Of a stretch of 19,171 bases of DNA, positions 1 to 7,501 are shown in pieces (position 1 is the stretch's first letter; each line of letters starts with the position of its first letter). The position numbers and the translations under genes were made by a program. Under the pieces are notes generated by a model, which was given only the letters and a program-made list of their open reading frames with translations, was not told the DNA's origin and did not search any database. Location of the stretch: positions 1-19,171 of the forward strand of contig JADKBL010000042.1 of the NCBI GenBank assembly GCA_016718875.1, read 5' to 3'. This DNA is from Bacteroidota bacterium. Lineage in GTDB: Bacteria; Bacteroidota; Bacteroidia; Bacteroidales; VadinHA17.

Positions 1-2
1 AA

Positions 3-1217
3 TATGTTGATTTTGTAAAGCATGGTTTGGCTTATTCTAAAACACCAACTGAAATTGAAAGAAAAACTAAACCTAAGTCTCTAACCGTTTGGTTTCACAT
101 ATCAAATGCTTGTAATTTATCGTGTAGCTATTGTTATATCCCTAAACTGATGAAGGCAGTTGACTTAGCTTTGATGGATAAGCATTTTATGTCTACCGAA
201 ACTGTGACCGCAGCGACTAAAAATTTGTTTGAGTTTTGCGTGAAAAATCAATTTACCCATTTGCAAATTAAATTTGCCGGTGGAGAGCCTACTTTGAATC
301 TTAAAAGCATAAATCAAACTTGTGCATATGCAGAAGATTTGTCAAAGGAATATGGAGTAAAGGTCGGATTCAGAATTTTGACAAATGCTGTTTTTATTGA
401 TGATGCTATTTTTGAAACTTTTAAAAAATATAAATTCGGAGTTTCTATTTCAGTGGATGGAGATGAAGAGCGACATAATGAAGTTAGGTTTACAATTCCA
501 AGAAGTCGATTGGTGGAAGATGACCAGGGACTAAAAAGAGAAGGAAGTTGGAAAACTGTTAATGAAAACATTGACAGATTACTTGCACAAGGAAATAAAC
601 CGTACATTCTCTGTACAGTAACAGAGAAAAATTATAAACATCTATTTAGATTAGTAGAATACTGTGTATCAAAAAATATCGGATTTAGGTTAAGCCCTGT
701 ACGGGATAGAAATTCTCATCTAAAACCAGATCTTTTAGCAAATATTCTTTCTGAATTAATCGAGGTCTACGATTGGATTGGTGAAAATTTACCTTCATCA
801 ATGCCTATAGAACGTTTTGCAAGATTTGCAGAATGGAATTTATCTGTTCCAAAGCAGTCAGTCTGTGGGACGTGCAAAAGTACAATGTCAATTGACCAAG
901 AAGGAAAAGTCGCCAGTTGTCAGATGAGAATGGATAAACCATTTGGCAATGTTAACAATGAGGAACTGGCAAGTATCTTTGATAAAATTAGAGGCGCGGA
1001 TGATAACAAATACCTAACATATCCGGAGACAAAATCGGAAGATTGTTCAATTTGCTATTGGAAATATTCGTGCGCTGGCGGGTGTCCAGAGCATACAAGA
1101 ATTGCCAAAGGGACAATAAATTCATCATCTCCGTGGTGTCATTTATATCAAGATTTACTTCCACACTATATTAGAGCTATCGCGAAGCAAATAAAAAGAG
1201 CTATAGATGCTAAGTAA
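3..1217 (+). CDS. Radical SAM/SPASM domain enzyme, 5' end outside window
   Basis: This is a radical SAM enzyme with a C-terminal SPASM domain, the architecture of peptide maturases and anaerobic sulfatase-maturing enzymes. It should cleave S-adenosylmethionine with a 4Fe-4S cluster and modify a peptide or protein substrate in the cytoplasm. The frame is open to the left edge, so the N terminus is missing; the TTG at 27 is only the first possible start inside the window. Counting from that codon, the cluster motif CNLSCSYC supplies Cys29, Cys33 and Cys36, and the GGEP motif lies at 85-88. SPASM cysteines are seen at 280, 283, 298, 340, 343, 349, 353 and 371, enough for auxiliary clusters. The stop overlaps the next gene by 11 bases, so the two are translationally coupled. 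Family assignment is firm; the substrate is unknown, and no precursor peptide is visible in the window. Confidence 0.9.
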   Translation, partial: YVDFVKHGLAYSKTPTEIERKTKPKSLTVWFHISNACNLSCSYCYIPKLMKAVDLALMDKHFMSTETVTAATKNLFEFCVKNQFTHLQIKFAGGEPTLNLKSINQTCAYAEDLSKEYGVKVGFRILTNAVFIDDAIFETFKKYKFGVSISVDGDEERHNEVRFTIPRSRLVEDDQGLKREGSWKTVNENIDRLLAQGNKPYILCTVTEKNYKHLFRLVEYCVSKNIGFRLSPVRDRNSHLKPDLLANILSELIEVYDWIGENLPSSMPIERFARFAEWNLSVPKQSVCGTCKSTMSIDQEGKVASCQMRMDKPFGNVNNEELASIFDKIRGADDNKYLTYPETKSEDCSICYWKYSCAGGCPEHTRIAKGTINSSSPWCHLYQDLLPHYIRAIAKQIKRAIDAK

Positions 1218-1974
1218 GTTTACTGTGCAAGAGGTTCCCATTTTTGATAGGGTTATTAGATTTTTTGATTTCGGAAATCAGGATTCACTTCACTCCATAT
1301 ATATTCAAGGACATCTCCATTCAACTGAAGTAAATTCCTTTTCAACTCTATGCTGCTTAGTTGAGAAATTAATAGATAATCATCCCTCGATCAGAATAAG
1401 GGTTGTGCCGACCTGTAATCCTTTTGGGTGGGAGATATATTTAAATGGAAATGATGGGAGAGCGTCGCTTCCTGGAAAGATGGACTGGAATAGAATCTTT
1501 TCTACTGTTCCCAAAAAGGATAGTACAATTGAGAAGGAATTAGCTAATGAATTGTGGAATCTTTCGCATGGATTTAGCCAGATTATAGATGTCCATACTC
1601 CTGATTTTGGATTCCCACATGTTTACACGTGTGAATTTGACAATCGACTCTTGACTTTTGATGACCTACCATATGCCATCTCGGATTATACAAGAGATGG
1701 CTCTTTTCAGAATTTGAACTACTTTGAAAGAGAAATTTCTTCTTTTACCTTAGAACTCCCCAGTTACAATATTTGGACTAGTTTGGAACAAGAGTATTGG
1801 GCTGATAGAATTCGTGAGGAGATAAACGCAAATGAACAACAACTGAGCAGAATTTCTACTTCACAACCTCAATATTGGGGAAAAATGGTGTCCTTAAGTT
1901 CCAGAATATCCGGTGTGCCTTTATTGCTTGTAAAACCAAATGAAGTTGCCAAGGCGAATTCTGAAATCTTTTAA
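1207..1974 (+). CDS. AstE/AspA-type (M14-like) zinc hydrolase, C-terminal domain interrupted
   Basis: The protein matches the succinylglutamate desuccinylase/aspartoacylase family, which removes acyl groups from amino acids or cleaves peptide-like amides with one zinc ion. The active site is complete: HSTE gives zinc ligands His38 and Glu41, NPFGW lies at 71-75, DWNRIF at 93-98 contains the substrate-binding Arg96, DVHT contains the third ligand His130, and TLEL at 181-184 contains the catalytic Glu183. At 255 residues it is shorter than typical family members because the C-terminal beta domain stops early at TAA 1972-1974. The same frame then stays open to 2109. It overlaps the radical SAM gene by 11 bases, so a joint role in maturing or trimming a modified product is inferred. 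The specific substrate cannot be told from sequence. Confidence 0.82.
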   Translation: MLSKFTVQEVPIFDRVIRFFDFGNQDSLHSIYIQGHLHSTEVNSFSTLCCLVEKLIDNHPSIRIRVVPTCNPFGWEIYLNGNDGRASLPGKMDWNRIFSTVPKKDSTIEKELANELWNLSHGFSQIIDVHTPDFGFPHVYTCEFDNRLLTFDDLPYAISDYTRDGSFQNLNYFEREISSFTLELPSYNIWTSLEQEYWADRIREEINANEQQLSRISTSQPQYWGKMVSLSSRISGVPLLLVKPNEVAKANSEIF

Positions 1975-2109
1975 AGTTACATCTGTGGAAGGTCAAATGA
2001 GATAATTTCCTTTGAAAAGGATTGCATTCCTCTTTGTTTTAGAAGGAGAGGATTAATTCAGGCCGGAAGGATGATCGTGAAAGTATTGTCGTTATATGAA
2101 ACAGCATGA
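1975..2109 (+). pseudogene. Detached C-terminal tail of the AstE/AspA-like gene
   Basis: After the TAA at 1972-1974 the same frame runs 44 codons without a stop and ends at TGA 2107-2109. That stop overlaps the sulfotransferase ATG as ATGA. The tail ends with a segment reading RRRGLIQAGRMIVKVLS, which resembles the closing strands of the AstE/AspA beta domain. A +1 step at TTT-TAA (1969-1974) would instead read KVTSVEGQMR before a stop at 2003, which also looks domain-like, so two small indels may have occurred. This supports an original gene of about 300 codons. Sequencing error, real decay and frameshifting cannot be separated here. Confidence 0.5.
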
Positions 2110-2915
2110 CTTTTGATGAAAAAATAACATTTATTGTTTGTTGCCCACGATCCGGCTCAACATGGTTGCGATTACTTATTAATTCCCATCCTGAAATAGC
2201 TTGTGAAAATGAAACATTCATTTTCACACAATCAGCGGGCATTGGTAATATTTTTAAAGCTTATGATCTTGAATTTGGTTTTAAAGGATTAAGACGATAC
2301 TTAACAAAGGAGGATTTAATACGATTCTCTGGCAAATATCTCGAAGATATTTTTCAAAGCTTTTTGGAGAAAAGGAAGAAAAAATTTATTGTCGAGAAAA
2401 GCGTTGATCATGCCCTCTGCATCCCATTTATAAAATCAATCTTTCCCAATTCAAAGTTTATTCATCTTGTTAGGGATGGTAGAGATGTTGCAATTTCTCT
2501 AAATGAAGCATCAAAGAATTGGAAATCGGAATATCCGAATAATTTGAATGCCGCGATGGAGATGTGGTTACATTACAATTCGACAATTGATTTCCATTTA
2601 TCTACTTTAGATCCTAATAATTTTATAACAATTAAGTATGAGAATTTAGTAAAAAACACACAAAACGAACTTGTAAAGTTATTTAACTTCATAAAGGCTC
2701 GCGAACTTTCAGATGTAGAAATTTCAAAGATAGTTTCAGCAAATGACTTTAGTGTTTTAAAGTCAAAATATAGATCTTGGGGTAATGGGCATTTTTTTCG
2801 TAGTGGTTTGGTGAACGAATGGAAGACTAAATTTACCGCGGAGGAAATAACTTCTTCAATTAACAGAATTGGTGATTTACTTAAAAAGTATGACTATGAT
2901 ACCAGATCTGCCTAA
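2106..2915 (+). CDS. PAPS-dependent sulfotransferase family protein
   Basis: This 269-residue protein has the hallmarks of the sulfotransferase superfamily, which transfers sulfate from 3'-phosphoadenylyl sulfate to hydroxyl or amine groups. The 5'-phosphosulfate loop is PRSGSTWL at residues 14-21. The 3'-phosphate motif is the strand FIHLVRDGRDVAIS around 118-131, including Arg123 and Ser131. A downstream KYEN segment is also typical. There is no signal peptide or membrane segment, so it is probably cytosolic. The ATG at 2106 overlaps the stop of the interrupted hydrolase frame (ATGA), which supports both this start and co-transcription with the radical SAM and hydrolase genes. The acceptor molecule is unknown. 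Confidence 0.88.
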   Translation: MTFDEKITFIVCCPRSGSTWLRLLINSHPEIACENETFIFTQSAGIGNIFKAYDLEFGFKGLRRYLTKEDLIRFSGKYLEDIFQSFLEKRKKKFIVEKSVDHALCIPFIKSIFPNSKFIHLVRDGRDVAISLNEASKNWKSEYPNNLNAAMEMWLHYNSTIDFHLSTLDPNNFITIKYENLVKNTQNELVKLFNFIKARELSDVEISKIVSANDFSVLKSKYRSWGNGHFFRSGLVNEWKTKFTAEEITSSINRIGDLLKKYDYDTRSA

Positions 2916-2918
2916 TAA

Positions 2919-3566
2919 TTAATTATTCAAGAGCAAGTATTCTTCAACAACTTTGTTTATATCTTTAGATTTTAACCAGAGTTTTTTAATCAGTAGACGA
3001 AATTTTTGGTGTTGAATATATCCAGAATCAGATTTCCCATTCAAAAGATCGGAGAATTCCAAATTTAATATTTCAGTTAGCGATTCTTTAAGATCATTGT
3101 ATGTTTCTTTTGATAATCCCTTACTCAGCAATTTTTCCCCGAATGAGTGCCAAGTGTAGAAATGGAACAGCTCATGCATTATAATAGCATTTGTTGATTC
3201 AGCATCTATGAATAAAAAGAAGTACCCTGCTTTTATATTGTATGAGCAGCGACTATTAGTTGTTAGATATACGTTAATTGGAGGTGAATATTTACATTGA
3301 AACAGTTTTTCAACTCTTTCGAAGTAACAACAACCGACTCTTTCCCAGTTGTCATTTATCTCGACAAGTTTTTGGTTGAAATCAATATTTTGTTCTATGA
3401 TGTATGATTTTATAAATTTATGTATGTATTCCCTTTGATATTTCTCTCCAAATCGCCTTTTAAATAGCCTTTGTAATTTTGTTGGGGAAGAGTTATTCAT
3501 AGAGTTGAGAGTTTTTATGAAATTATCTACATCCTTATGGATATTGTAACTAAATGAAATATTCAT
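2919..3566 (-). CDS. Putative zinc metallopeptidase (HExxH), function unknown
   Basis: I do not recognise the family, but the protein has a zincin signature: HELFH at residues 131-135 inside a hydrophobic helix (AIIMHELFHFYTW). Glu161 or Glu165 in a following helix is a plausible third zinc ligand, as in gluzincins. There is no signal peptide or transmembrane segment, so a cytoplasmic peptidase of 215 residues is likely. The N-terminal half is Lys/Arg/Asn rich with two Cys pairs (79-80, and 91/107). Its stop is 3 bases from the stop of the sulfotransferase, so the genes converge. The divergent upstream gap (3567-3750) separates it from a secreted protein. Proteolytic activity is inferred from the motif only. 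Confidence 0.6.
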   Translation of the reverse strand: MNISFSYNIHKDVDNFIKTLNSMNNSSPTKLQRLFKRRFGEKYQREYIHKFIKSYIIEQNIDFNQKLVEINDNWERVGCCYFERVEKLFQCKYSPPINVYLTTNSRCSYNIKAGYFFLFIDAESTNAIIMHELFHFYTWHSFGEKLLSKGLSKETYNDLKESLTEILNLEFSDLLNGKSDSGYIQHQKFRLLIKKLWLKSKDINKVVEEYLLLNN

Positions 3567-3728
3567 TCATAGTACTGTAGCATCAACTCGACATTCTCAG
3601 CAAGAAGGTTGCATGTCTTCCTTTACTAGTGATTTTTATTTATATTTAAGAAGGAAGCCCCTGCTTGACATGTGCATGAATTATTTACAGCGGCTAGTAT
3701 TTTTGATGTAAATTTTAAGGCCGAATGT

Positions 3729-3736
3729 TATCTTTG
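3729..3736 (+). promoter_or_regulatory. Bacteroidota-type -7 element (TATCTTTG)
   Basis: TATCTTTG fits the TAnnTTTG consensus of Bacteroidota primary-sigma promoters and lies 14 bases before the ATG of the secreted protein. A TTG at 3703-3705 is 23 bases upstream, slightly farther than the usual 19-21, so the -33 box is weak. Confidence 0.45.
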
Positions 3737-3750
3737 ATAAAATTGATTAT

Positions 3751-4773
3751 ATGAAGCAAATTTTTCTCCTTCTTGCTTTTCTCACCCCTTTCGGACTTTA
3801 TGGACAAGTGCCCCTTGATGTGGCAGAAAGCACACTCAAGGTGAACGGCATGGGTGAAGAAATTTTCTACTATGGTTTTGCTGAAGGTGACCAACTTATT
3901 TTCAATTTTCGAGAAGTGAATGGAAAGGAACTCAAAGAACTTGAAATCATTGAATTACCATCGTCCTCAAAATTCATGGACTATGAAACTGAGAAAGTTG
4001 AGGATAAGATAATCAGTATTGCATCGACCGGCGTATACAAATTCAGATTCAAGAATTCGGCAATAGGAGGAAGAGTCTGCGAGTTAAAAATCCAACGCAT
4101 ACCTTCCAGTGATGCAACAAAAAACTTCAATACCAGCGTGTTTTGGAAAACTATTTACGATACCACATACTTACCAACCCAAGAAAAATATTTAGTGAGG
4201 AGCGATACTACTGTGGTTTCACTTGTCGATCAGATAGCTAAAATATCTTCACAAACGGCAGTAAATGGGAACCCAAATAGGATAATCGTTGATTTTACAT
4301 TACCGGAGAATACCGTTTCATGGAGTTATTACATCGGTGTAGGAAATGAAGGCAAAGAGGCATATGATGCAGCTCGAACAAAATTTCTCAATTCTGCCTC
4401 AGCTTCGGTATCTACAATCCCTGGCTATGGTACCATGGCGGCCCTTGCATTGAGCGGGATCAATTACTTCACTAAGGCTCAGGGTGACGATAACGTCAAA
4501 TACTGGTTCATTCGAGATTGGGAAAATGTTCAGGCTTGGAAGACTGGAGAGGCATTTTACCACTATAAGCAAGGTGATGTCATTAATGATGCTTCTCAAA
4601 TGAAAAGTCCCGGGATAGGTAAGGTTTATTTGGGACTGCTAAATGATAATGTCATAGACCCTATTGATGTGGTTGTTAAGGTTACCGCAATAACTATTGT
4701 TCAACAGTGGGATTCCCGAATAGTCAACAAAATGAATGTTACATTACACCAAGTTGCTTATTTGAAGAATTAA
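3751..4773 (+). CDS. Secreted hypothetical protein with signal peptide
   Basis: The first 19 residues (MKQIFLLLAFLTPFGLYG, then Q) form a standard Sec signal peptide with likely cleavage after Gly18. The next 110 or so residues are beta-rich and read like a GOLD-type domain: a region about lowering energy into strand pairs (QLIFNFREVNGKELKELEI) followed by GVYKFRFKN. That resemblance is a guess. The middle (residues 130-175) and the C-terminal strands give no known motif, and there is no lipobox, LPxTG or sorting domain. It is probably periplasmic or exported. It stands alone with its own promoter element and a hairpin-T6 terminator candidate downstream. I do not assign a function. Confidence 0.6.
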   Translation: MKQIFLLLAFLTPFGLYGQVPLDVAESTLKVNGMGEEIFYYGFAEGDQLIFNFREVNGKELKELEIIELPSSSKFMDYETEKVEDKIISIASTGVYKFRFKNSAIGGRVCELKIQRIPSSDATKNFNTSVFWKTIYDTTYLPTQEKYLVRSDTTVVSLVDQIAKISSQTAVNGNPNRIIVDFTLPENTVSWSYYIGVGNEGKEAYDAARTKFLNSASASVSTIPGYGTMAALALSGINYFTKAQGDDNVKYWFIRDWENVQAWKTGEAFYHYKQGDVINDASQMKSPGIGKVYLGLLNDNVIDPIDVVVKVTAITIVQQWDSRIVNKMNVTLHQVAYLKN

Positions 4774-4826
4774 AGTGTTATTTCAACAATTAATTTGCTT
4801 CCAAAACAAAGTTAAGAAATGTATAA

Positions 4827-4848
4827 AGCCTGACTTGGCAATCAGGCT
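4827..4848. repeat. Short inverted repeat (hairpin) after the secreted-protein gene
   Basis: AGCCTGA at 4827-4833 and TCAGGCT at 4842-4848 are perfect complements separated by 8 bases. No T run follows on either strand, so it is a hairpin rather than a classical terminator. Confidence 0.5.
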
Positions 4849-4890
4849 GAATATAATGCTTAAAGCATAAGAAGCAATACTTCAATTTTT

Positions 4891-4910
4891 GTTGTTAGAA
4901 CAACTTTTTT
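4891..4910 (+). terminator. Weak rho-independent terminator candidate
   Basis: GTTGT-TAGA-ACAAC (4891-4904) is followed directly by six T (4905-4910). It lies about 118 bases after the secreted-protein stop. The stem is short and AT-rich, so termination strength is doubtful. The 4774-5188 gap otherwise holds only small hairpins and no supported gene. Confidence 0.45.
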
Positions 4911-5001
4911 GCTGTATAAGGAGATTGAAACAGTGTTGAAAGTGGAGGAATTTTCTAATTGAAGTGTGGCAGGATGCCATAATAAAATAAGACAGGAGAA
5001 T

Positions 5002-5017
5002 TTGCCAGATATGGCAA
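5002..5017. repeat. Hairpin TTGCCA-GATA-TGGCAA, left copy
   Basis: This is a perfect 6-bp inverted repeat with a 4-base loop. The same arms with a different loop recur at 5989-6004, on the other side of the methylase-like gene. Confidence 0.5.
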
Positions 5018-5139
5018 GTCATTAATACTACTGATTACTAGTAATTTCTAGCAGTGAAAATCTAGTAACTCAAATAGACTCATTTCTAACGCTTCTGTTA
5101 AAGGCATACGATTTATTAAGCAATAGGTTGGAGTAATAA

Positions 5140-5163
5140 AAAGCAACCCTGGCAGGCTGCTTT
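5140..5163 (-). terminator. Rho-independent terminator for the methylase-like gene
   Basis: Read on the minus strand, AAAGCAGCC (5163-5155), loop TGCCAG and GGTTGCTTT (5148-5140) form a 9-bp stem with one G-U pair, followed by TTATT. It lies 25 bases beyond the stop of the minus-strand methylase-like gene. Confidence 0.6.
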
Positions 5164-5188
5164 ATTGGTAGGCTACTTTTCCAAATCT

Positions 5189-5950
5189 TCAGTTTAGATT
5201 TTGTTTTCTTACTCTAAACAAGTCAGGTACTCTTTTGTACTTACTTAGAAGATTCCAAATAAATGATTTTTCTTTTTCATCAATCTGAAATATTCCACAA
5301 GGCATGGATGATATAATGTAAATCACATTGCAATCATCTTGCTCTTTCTCACTACTACACATAACTTCGGAGTTAAATACTCCATTTAAGAATAAGTTAA
5401 GTGCCGCCATTCTTACAAATGTGTGATTCGAGTCAATTCCAAAGTAGTGATCTCTATTATTCCTTTCTTTACTCGCCGAAACAAGCACTCTTCCACTCCC
5501 ACAAGCAAAATCTACAATATGGAACGTTGTGCCAGAAAAGTCCATTTGTGCTTCGCGAATGGCACTGCGTGCCATGAGTTTACTGTCCGGATAGGGAATA
5601 AATAATTTTTTGTCTCTTGGATTCCTAAGCCTTAAATCATAGAATTCTCCAAGTACATCATTATCCTCATTTCTTAATTGTCGCTCAGTCATTTCACGAG
5701 TGAGGCTAGATAACATTTTTGGGAAGTGCGATTTAAGTGGATCCATATGATACTTCTCAAAGGTTCTTAAATAATGAGAATGATCCCATTTTGCTCGAGT
5801 CAAAGGATTACACCCCAACAATCCGATCGCTAACGTCAGGAAATCATTGAATACTGTCGTCAAGTCATGATGACTTTCAAACGACTCAATAAGGGAAGCA
5901 AATGTTTCTTTGTTGTTCATAAAGATCTTTTTCTTCATGAAGAATATCAT
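5189..5950 (-). CDS. N-6 DNA methylase-like protein, catalytic motif degenerate
   Basis: The fold is that of an HsdM-like adenine methyltransferase. DVLGEFYD at 98-105 and FIPYPDSKLMARSA at 117-130 match the segments that precede motif I in this family. VDFACGSGR at 146-153 is the SAM-binding motif I, and GIDSN at 171-175 followed by MAALNLFLNGV is the motif II region. Motif IV, normally NPPF/Y, reads SMPC at 215-218 after a hydrophobic strand, so methyl transfer is doubtful. The 253-residue length fits the small methylases on Bacteroidota conjugative elements. Start choice is uncertain: Met1 (5950), Met5 (5938) and Met11 (5920) are all possible, and MNNKETF at Met11 looks most natural. Twin hairpins flank the gene, and a good terminator follows it. 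Confidence 0.7.
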   Translation of the reverse strand: MIFFMKKKIFMNNKETFASLIESFESHHDLTTVFNDFLTLAIGLLGCNPLTRAKWDHSHYLRTFEKYHMDPLKSHFPKMLSSLTREMTERQLRNEDNDVLGEFYDLRLRNPRDKKLFIPYPDSKLMARSAIREAQMDFSGTTFHIVDFACGSGRVLVSASKERNNRDHYFGIDSNHTFVRMAALNLFLNGVFNSEVMCSSEKEQDDCNVIYIISSMPCGIFQIDEKEKSFIWNLLSKYKRVPDLFRVRKQNLN

Positions 5951-5988
5951 TTCCTGTTACATAAATCTTGCTGTTTTTCCCCGGAATG

Positions 5989-6004
5989 TTGCCATTTATG
6001 GCAA
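5989..6004. repeat. Hairpin TTGCCA-TTTA-TGGCAA, right copy
   Basis: The arms are identical to those of the hairpin at 5002-5017 and the loop is different. It lies 39 bases upstream of the methylase-like start and just past the 3' end of the decayed RuvC-like gene. Confidence 0.5.
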
Positions 6005-6007
6005 ATT

Positions 6008-6470
6008 TCAATAACAGTTCACTTTATGTAAAGCAATTGCAGCAGCAGTTGCTTCAAACATTCGAATATAATATGAGCTACTACCGTTCCGTTCTTTCAA
6101 ATACTCCCTTCTTAATTCCGGATACTTCTCAGCTACAGATTCCATTAAACTAAATACTGGATTGTTTCTACATGACAAGAAATGTTGCCTCGAATCCTGG
6201 ATTGTATAATTTCTTATTAGCACTTTTCTCGATTTTGTTAACGCGTTGATACCTTTATTAGCTCGATTTAACTTCTGTACTCTGCATCGGTGCAACAACT
6301 TTGACAGAAAGACTTTTTACTTTGTAATTGATACAATAATTCTCAGCATCTTCGAGGATGTTTTTCAGCTTTGCTCTTGACCAGCTACTTTTAATCGCTT
6401 TTACCTGCCATTATATAAGTTTACCATTCCTAATCACCCCTATTCTCATTAATCGAGTCTTTCTAAATTG
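6008..6470 (-). pseudogene. Decayed RuvC-like gene, paralogue of the 6568-7053 gene
   Basis: Two frames on the minus strand align end to end with the intact neighbour. The first part (about 6470-6285) reads GVIRNGKLI, a TAA at 6413-6411, then WQVKAIKSSWSRAKLKNIL, matching AVIENNELIEWQV and the following helix of the intact protein. It stops at two successive TAA codons. The second part, in another frame, contains ESVAEKYPELRREYLKERN and YYIRMFEATAAA, close matches to ECIAEKYPILRKLYLKERN and YYQKMFEAIAAA. The N-terminal GISPG motif is not recognisable. With one nonsense codon, one frameshift and a lost start, it is a dead copy, probably left by an earlier insertion of the same type of element. 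Confidence 0.75.
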
Positions 6471-6516
6471 TTTTGAAGATTGAAACCGAATGCCAAGGCA
6501 TTTACACTTAAGTCAA

Positions 6517-6549
6517 ATCATAATGTAACCTCACGGTTACTGTTATGAT
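6517..6549 (-). terminator. Strong hairpin after the RuvC-like gene
   Basis: ATCATAA and GTAACC (6517-6530) pair with GGTTAC and TTATGAT (6535-6549) around a TCAC loop, with a small internal mismatch. It lies 19 bases beyond the stop of the minus-strand RuvC-like gene. No clear T run follows, so it may act as an mRNA 3'-end stabiliser or weak terminator. A perfect palindrome AATGCC-AA-GGCATT lies next to it at 6489-6502. Confidence 0.45.
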
Positions 6550-6567
6550 GTAATAATAATAGGAATG

Positions 6568-7053
6568 TTATGAATTCTTTACGTGCTCATAAAGACTGGC
6601 TGCAGCAATTGCTTCAAACATCTTTTGATAGTACGGGCGCTGATTATTTCTTTCCTTTAGGTAGAGCTTCCTGAGTATCGGATACTTTTCAGCTATACAT
6701 TCCATAAGTTCATCTTTGGTGTGCCTTCTGGTTGTGCAGTAGTGAGCTTTCAATTCAGTGAGGGTATATTTCGAATACTTCAACCGATGCTTCTTAAACA
6801 TTCGTTCCAACATGTACGTCAGGCTTTTTAAAGCTTTTGAAGAGCGAAACAAAGTCGGTTGCTTCATACCGACATCCGTTACCTTGAAGTGTTTACAGAT
6901 TGCTTCTATTGTGCAGACAATGGAATGGAGTTTTTTTATGTTCCAGCGACATTTAAAATTGATGACTTGCCATTCTATCAATTCATTATTCTCAATTACT
7001 GCAATCCCAATATTTCGAGTTCCAGGACTAATCCCTATAATTGTTGTTACCAT
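6568..7053 (-). CDS. RuvC-like RNase H-fold protein lacking the canonical first Asp
   Basis: The start reads TTIIGISPGTRNIGIAVIE, the first hairpin of the RuvC/RNase H fold, where RuvC has a catalytic Asp in GIDPG. Here that position is Ser8 or Ser9. The strand around residues 59-66 reads VTDVGMKQP, where RuvC carries a catalytic Glu and this protein has Lys64. The C-terminal helix MFEAIAAASL (145-154) occupies the place of the RuvC DAxDA helix. The fold assignment is an inference from these motifs; nuclease activity would need a different set of acidic residues, and a binding or structural role is equally possible. Its 5' end overlaps the upstream 80-residue gene by 26 bases, so they form one transcript with the XRE gene further upstream. 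Confidence 0.6.
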   Translation of the reverse strand: MVTTIIGISPGTRNIGIAVIENNELIEWQVINFKCRWNIKKLHSIVCTIEAICKHFKVTDVGMKQPTLFRSSKALKSLTYMLERMFKKHRLKYSKYTLTELKAHYCTTRRHTKDELMECIAEKYPILRKLYLKERNNQRPYYQKMFEAIAAASLYEHVKNS

Positions 7054-7270
7054 GTTGATTCACGAGATAGGTGAATAAGGCTCCTCTGGTTCTTCTGATT
7101 TTATTGTCAGGAATTGACATGACACGGAGAAGTATTTTACGAAGAAACTCCTCATGGTACTTTTTGGTGAAGTTGACATACAGTTGTATGGCTTCACGAT
7201 CATTTAAGGTGTTGGCAAGCTCATAGGCGAGCTTATTTTCATATTGTGGAGCAAATAATGGGTTGTCCAT
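7028..7270 (-). CDS. Hypothetical 80-residue protein of the RuvC-like/XRE module
   Basis: This small protein begins MDNPLFAPQYENKLAYEL and ends LFTYLVNQHGNNNYRD. It is helical and charged, with no signal peptide, membrane segment or metal motif. I do not recognise the family. The 26-base overlap with the RuvC-like gene indicates coupled translation. Base usage is like its neighbours, and a good ATG start is at 7270. The conserved-looking stretch SIPDNKIRRTRGALFTYLV could bind nucleic acid, but this is only a guess. Confidence 0.6.
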   Translation of the reverse strand: MDNPLFAPQYENKLAYELANTLNDREAIQLYVNFTKKYHEEFLRKILLRVMSIPDNKIRRTRGALFTYLVNQHGNNNYRD

Positions 7271-7439
7271 ATTTTATTGAAGATATTTTGATAAGAGGTC
7301 GATTGGCGATCGTAATAATTTCTTTATGGAAATTATTTCGCTCGATGAAGTCCGGCTATAAAGCTGAAAAAATGTTTTAGATGACGCTTTTAAGAAGCGT
7401 GCATAAAAAGCAGCTTTTGAGCACTAAGGTTTTAATTGA

Positions 7440-7488
7440 CTTGTAATCCGTTTGCTTGCATCAATGCTTTGAAGCAAATGGATTCAAG
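7440..7488. repeat. Large imperfect hairpin between XRE and 80-residue genes
   Basis: CTTGTAATCCGTTTGCTT (7440-7457) pairs with AAGCAAATGGATTCAAG (7472-7488) at 16 positions around a 14-base loop. It lies 13 bases beyond the XRE stop. It could attenuate read-through into the next two genes. A smaller hairpin, ACGCTT-TTAAG-AAGCGT, lies just downstream near 7384-7400. Confidence 0.45.
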
Positions 7489-7501
7489 TTGGCGTTTCTT
7501 A

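Noticed and set aside
2071..2109. Separate 12-residue ORF before the sulfotransferase as a leader or precursor peptide
   Set aside because: Its frame is the continuous tail of the interrupted hydrolase, which explains it better.
6758..7078. Plus-strand frames opposite the RuvC-like gene
   Set aside because: They have no motif and Cys/Phe-rich composition, while the opposite strand has a convincing protein and a paralogue.
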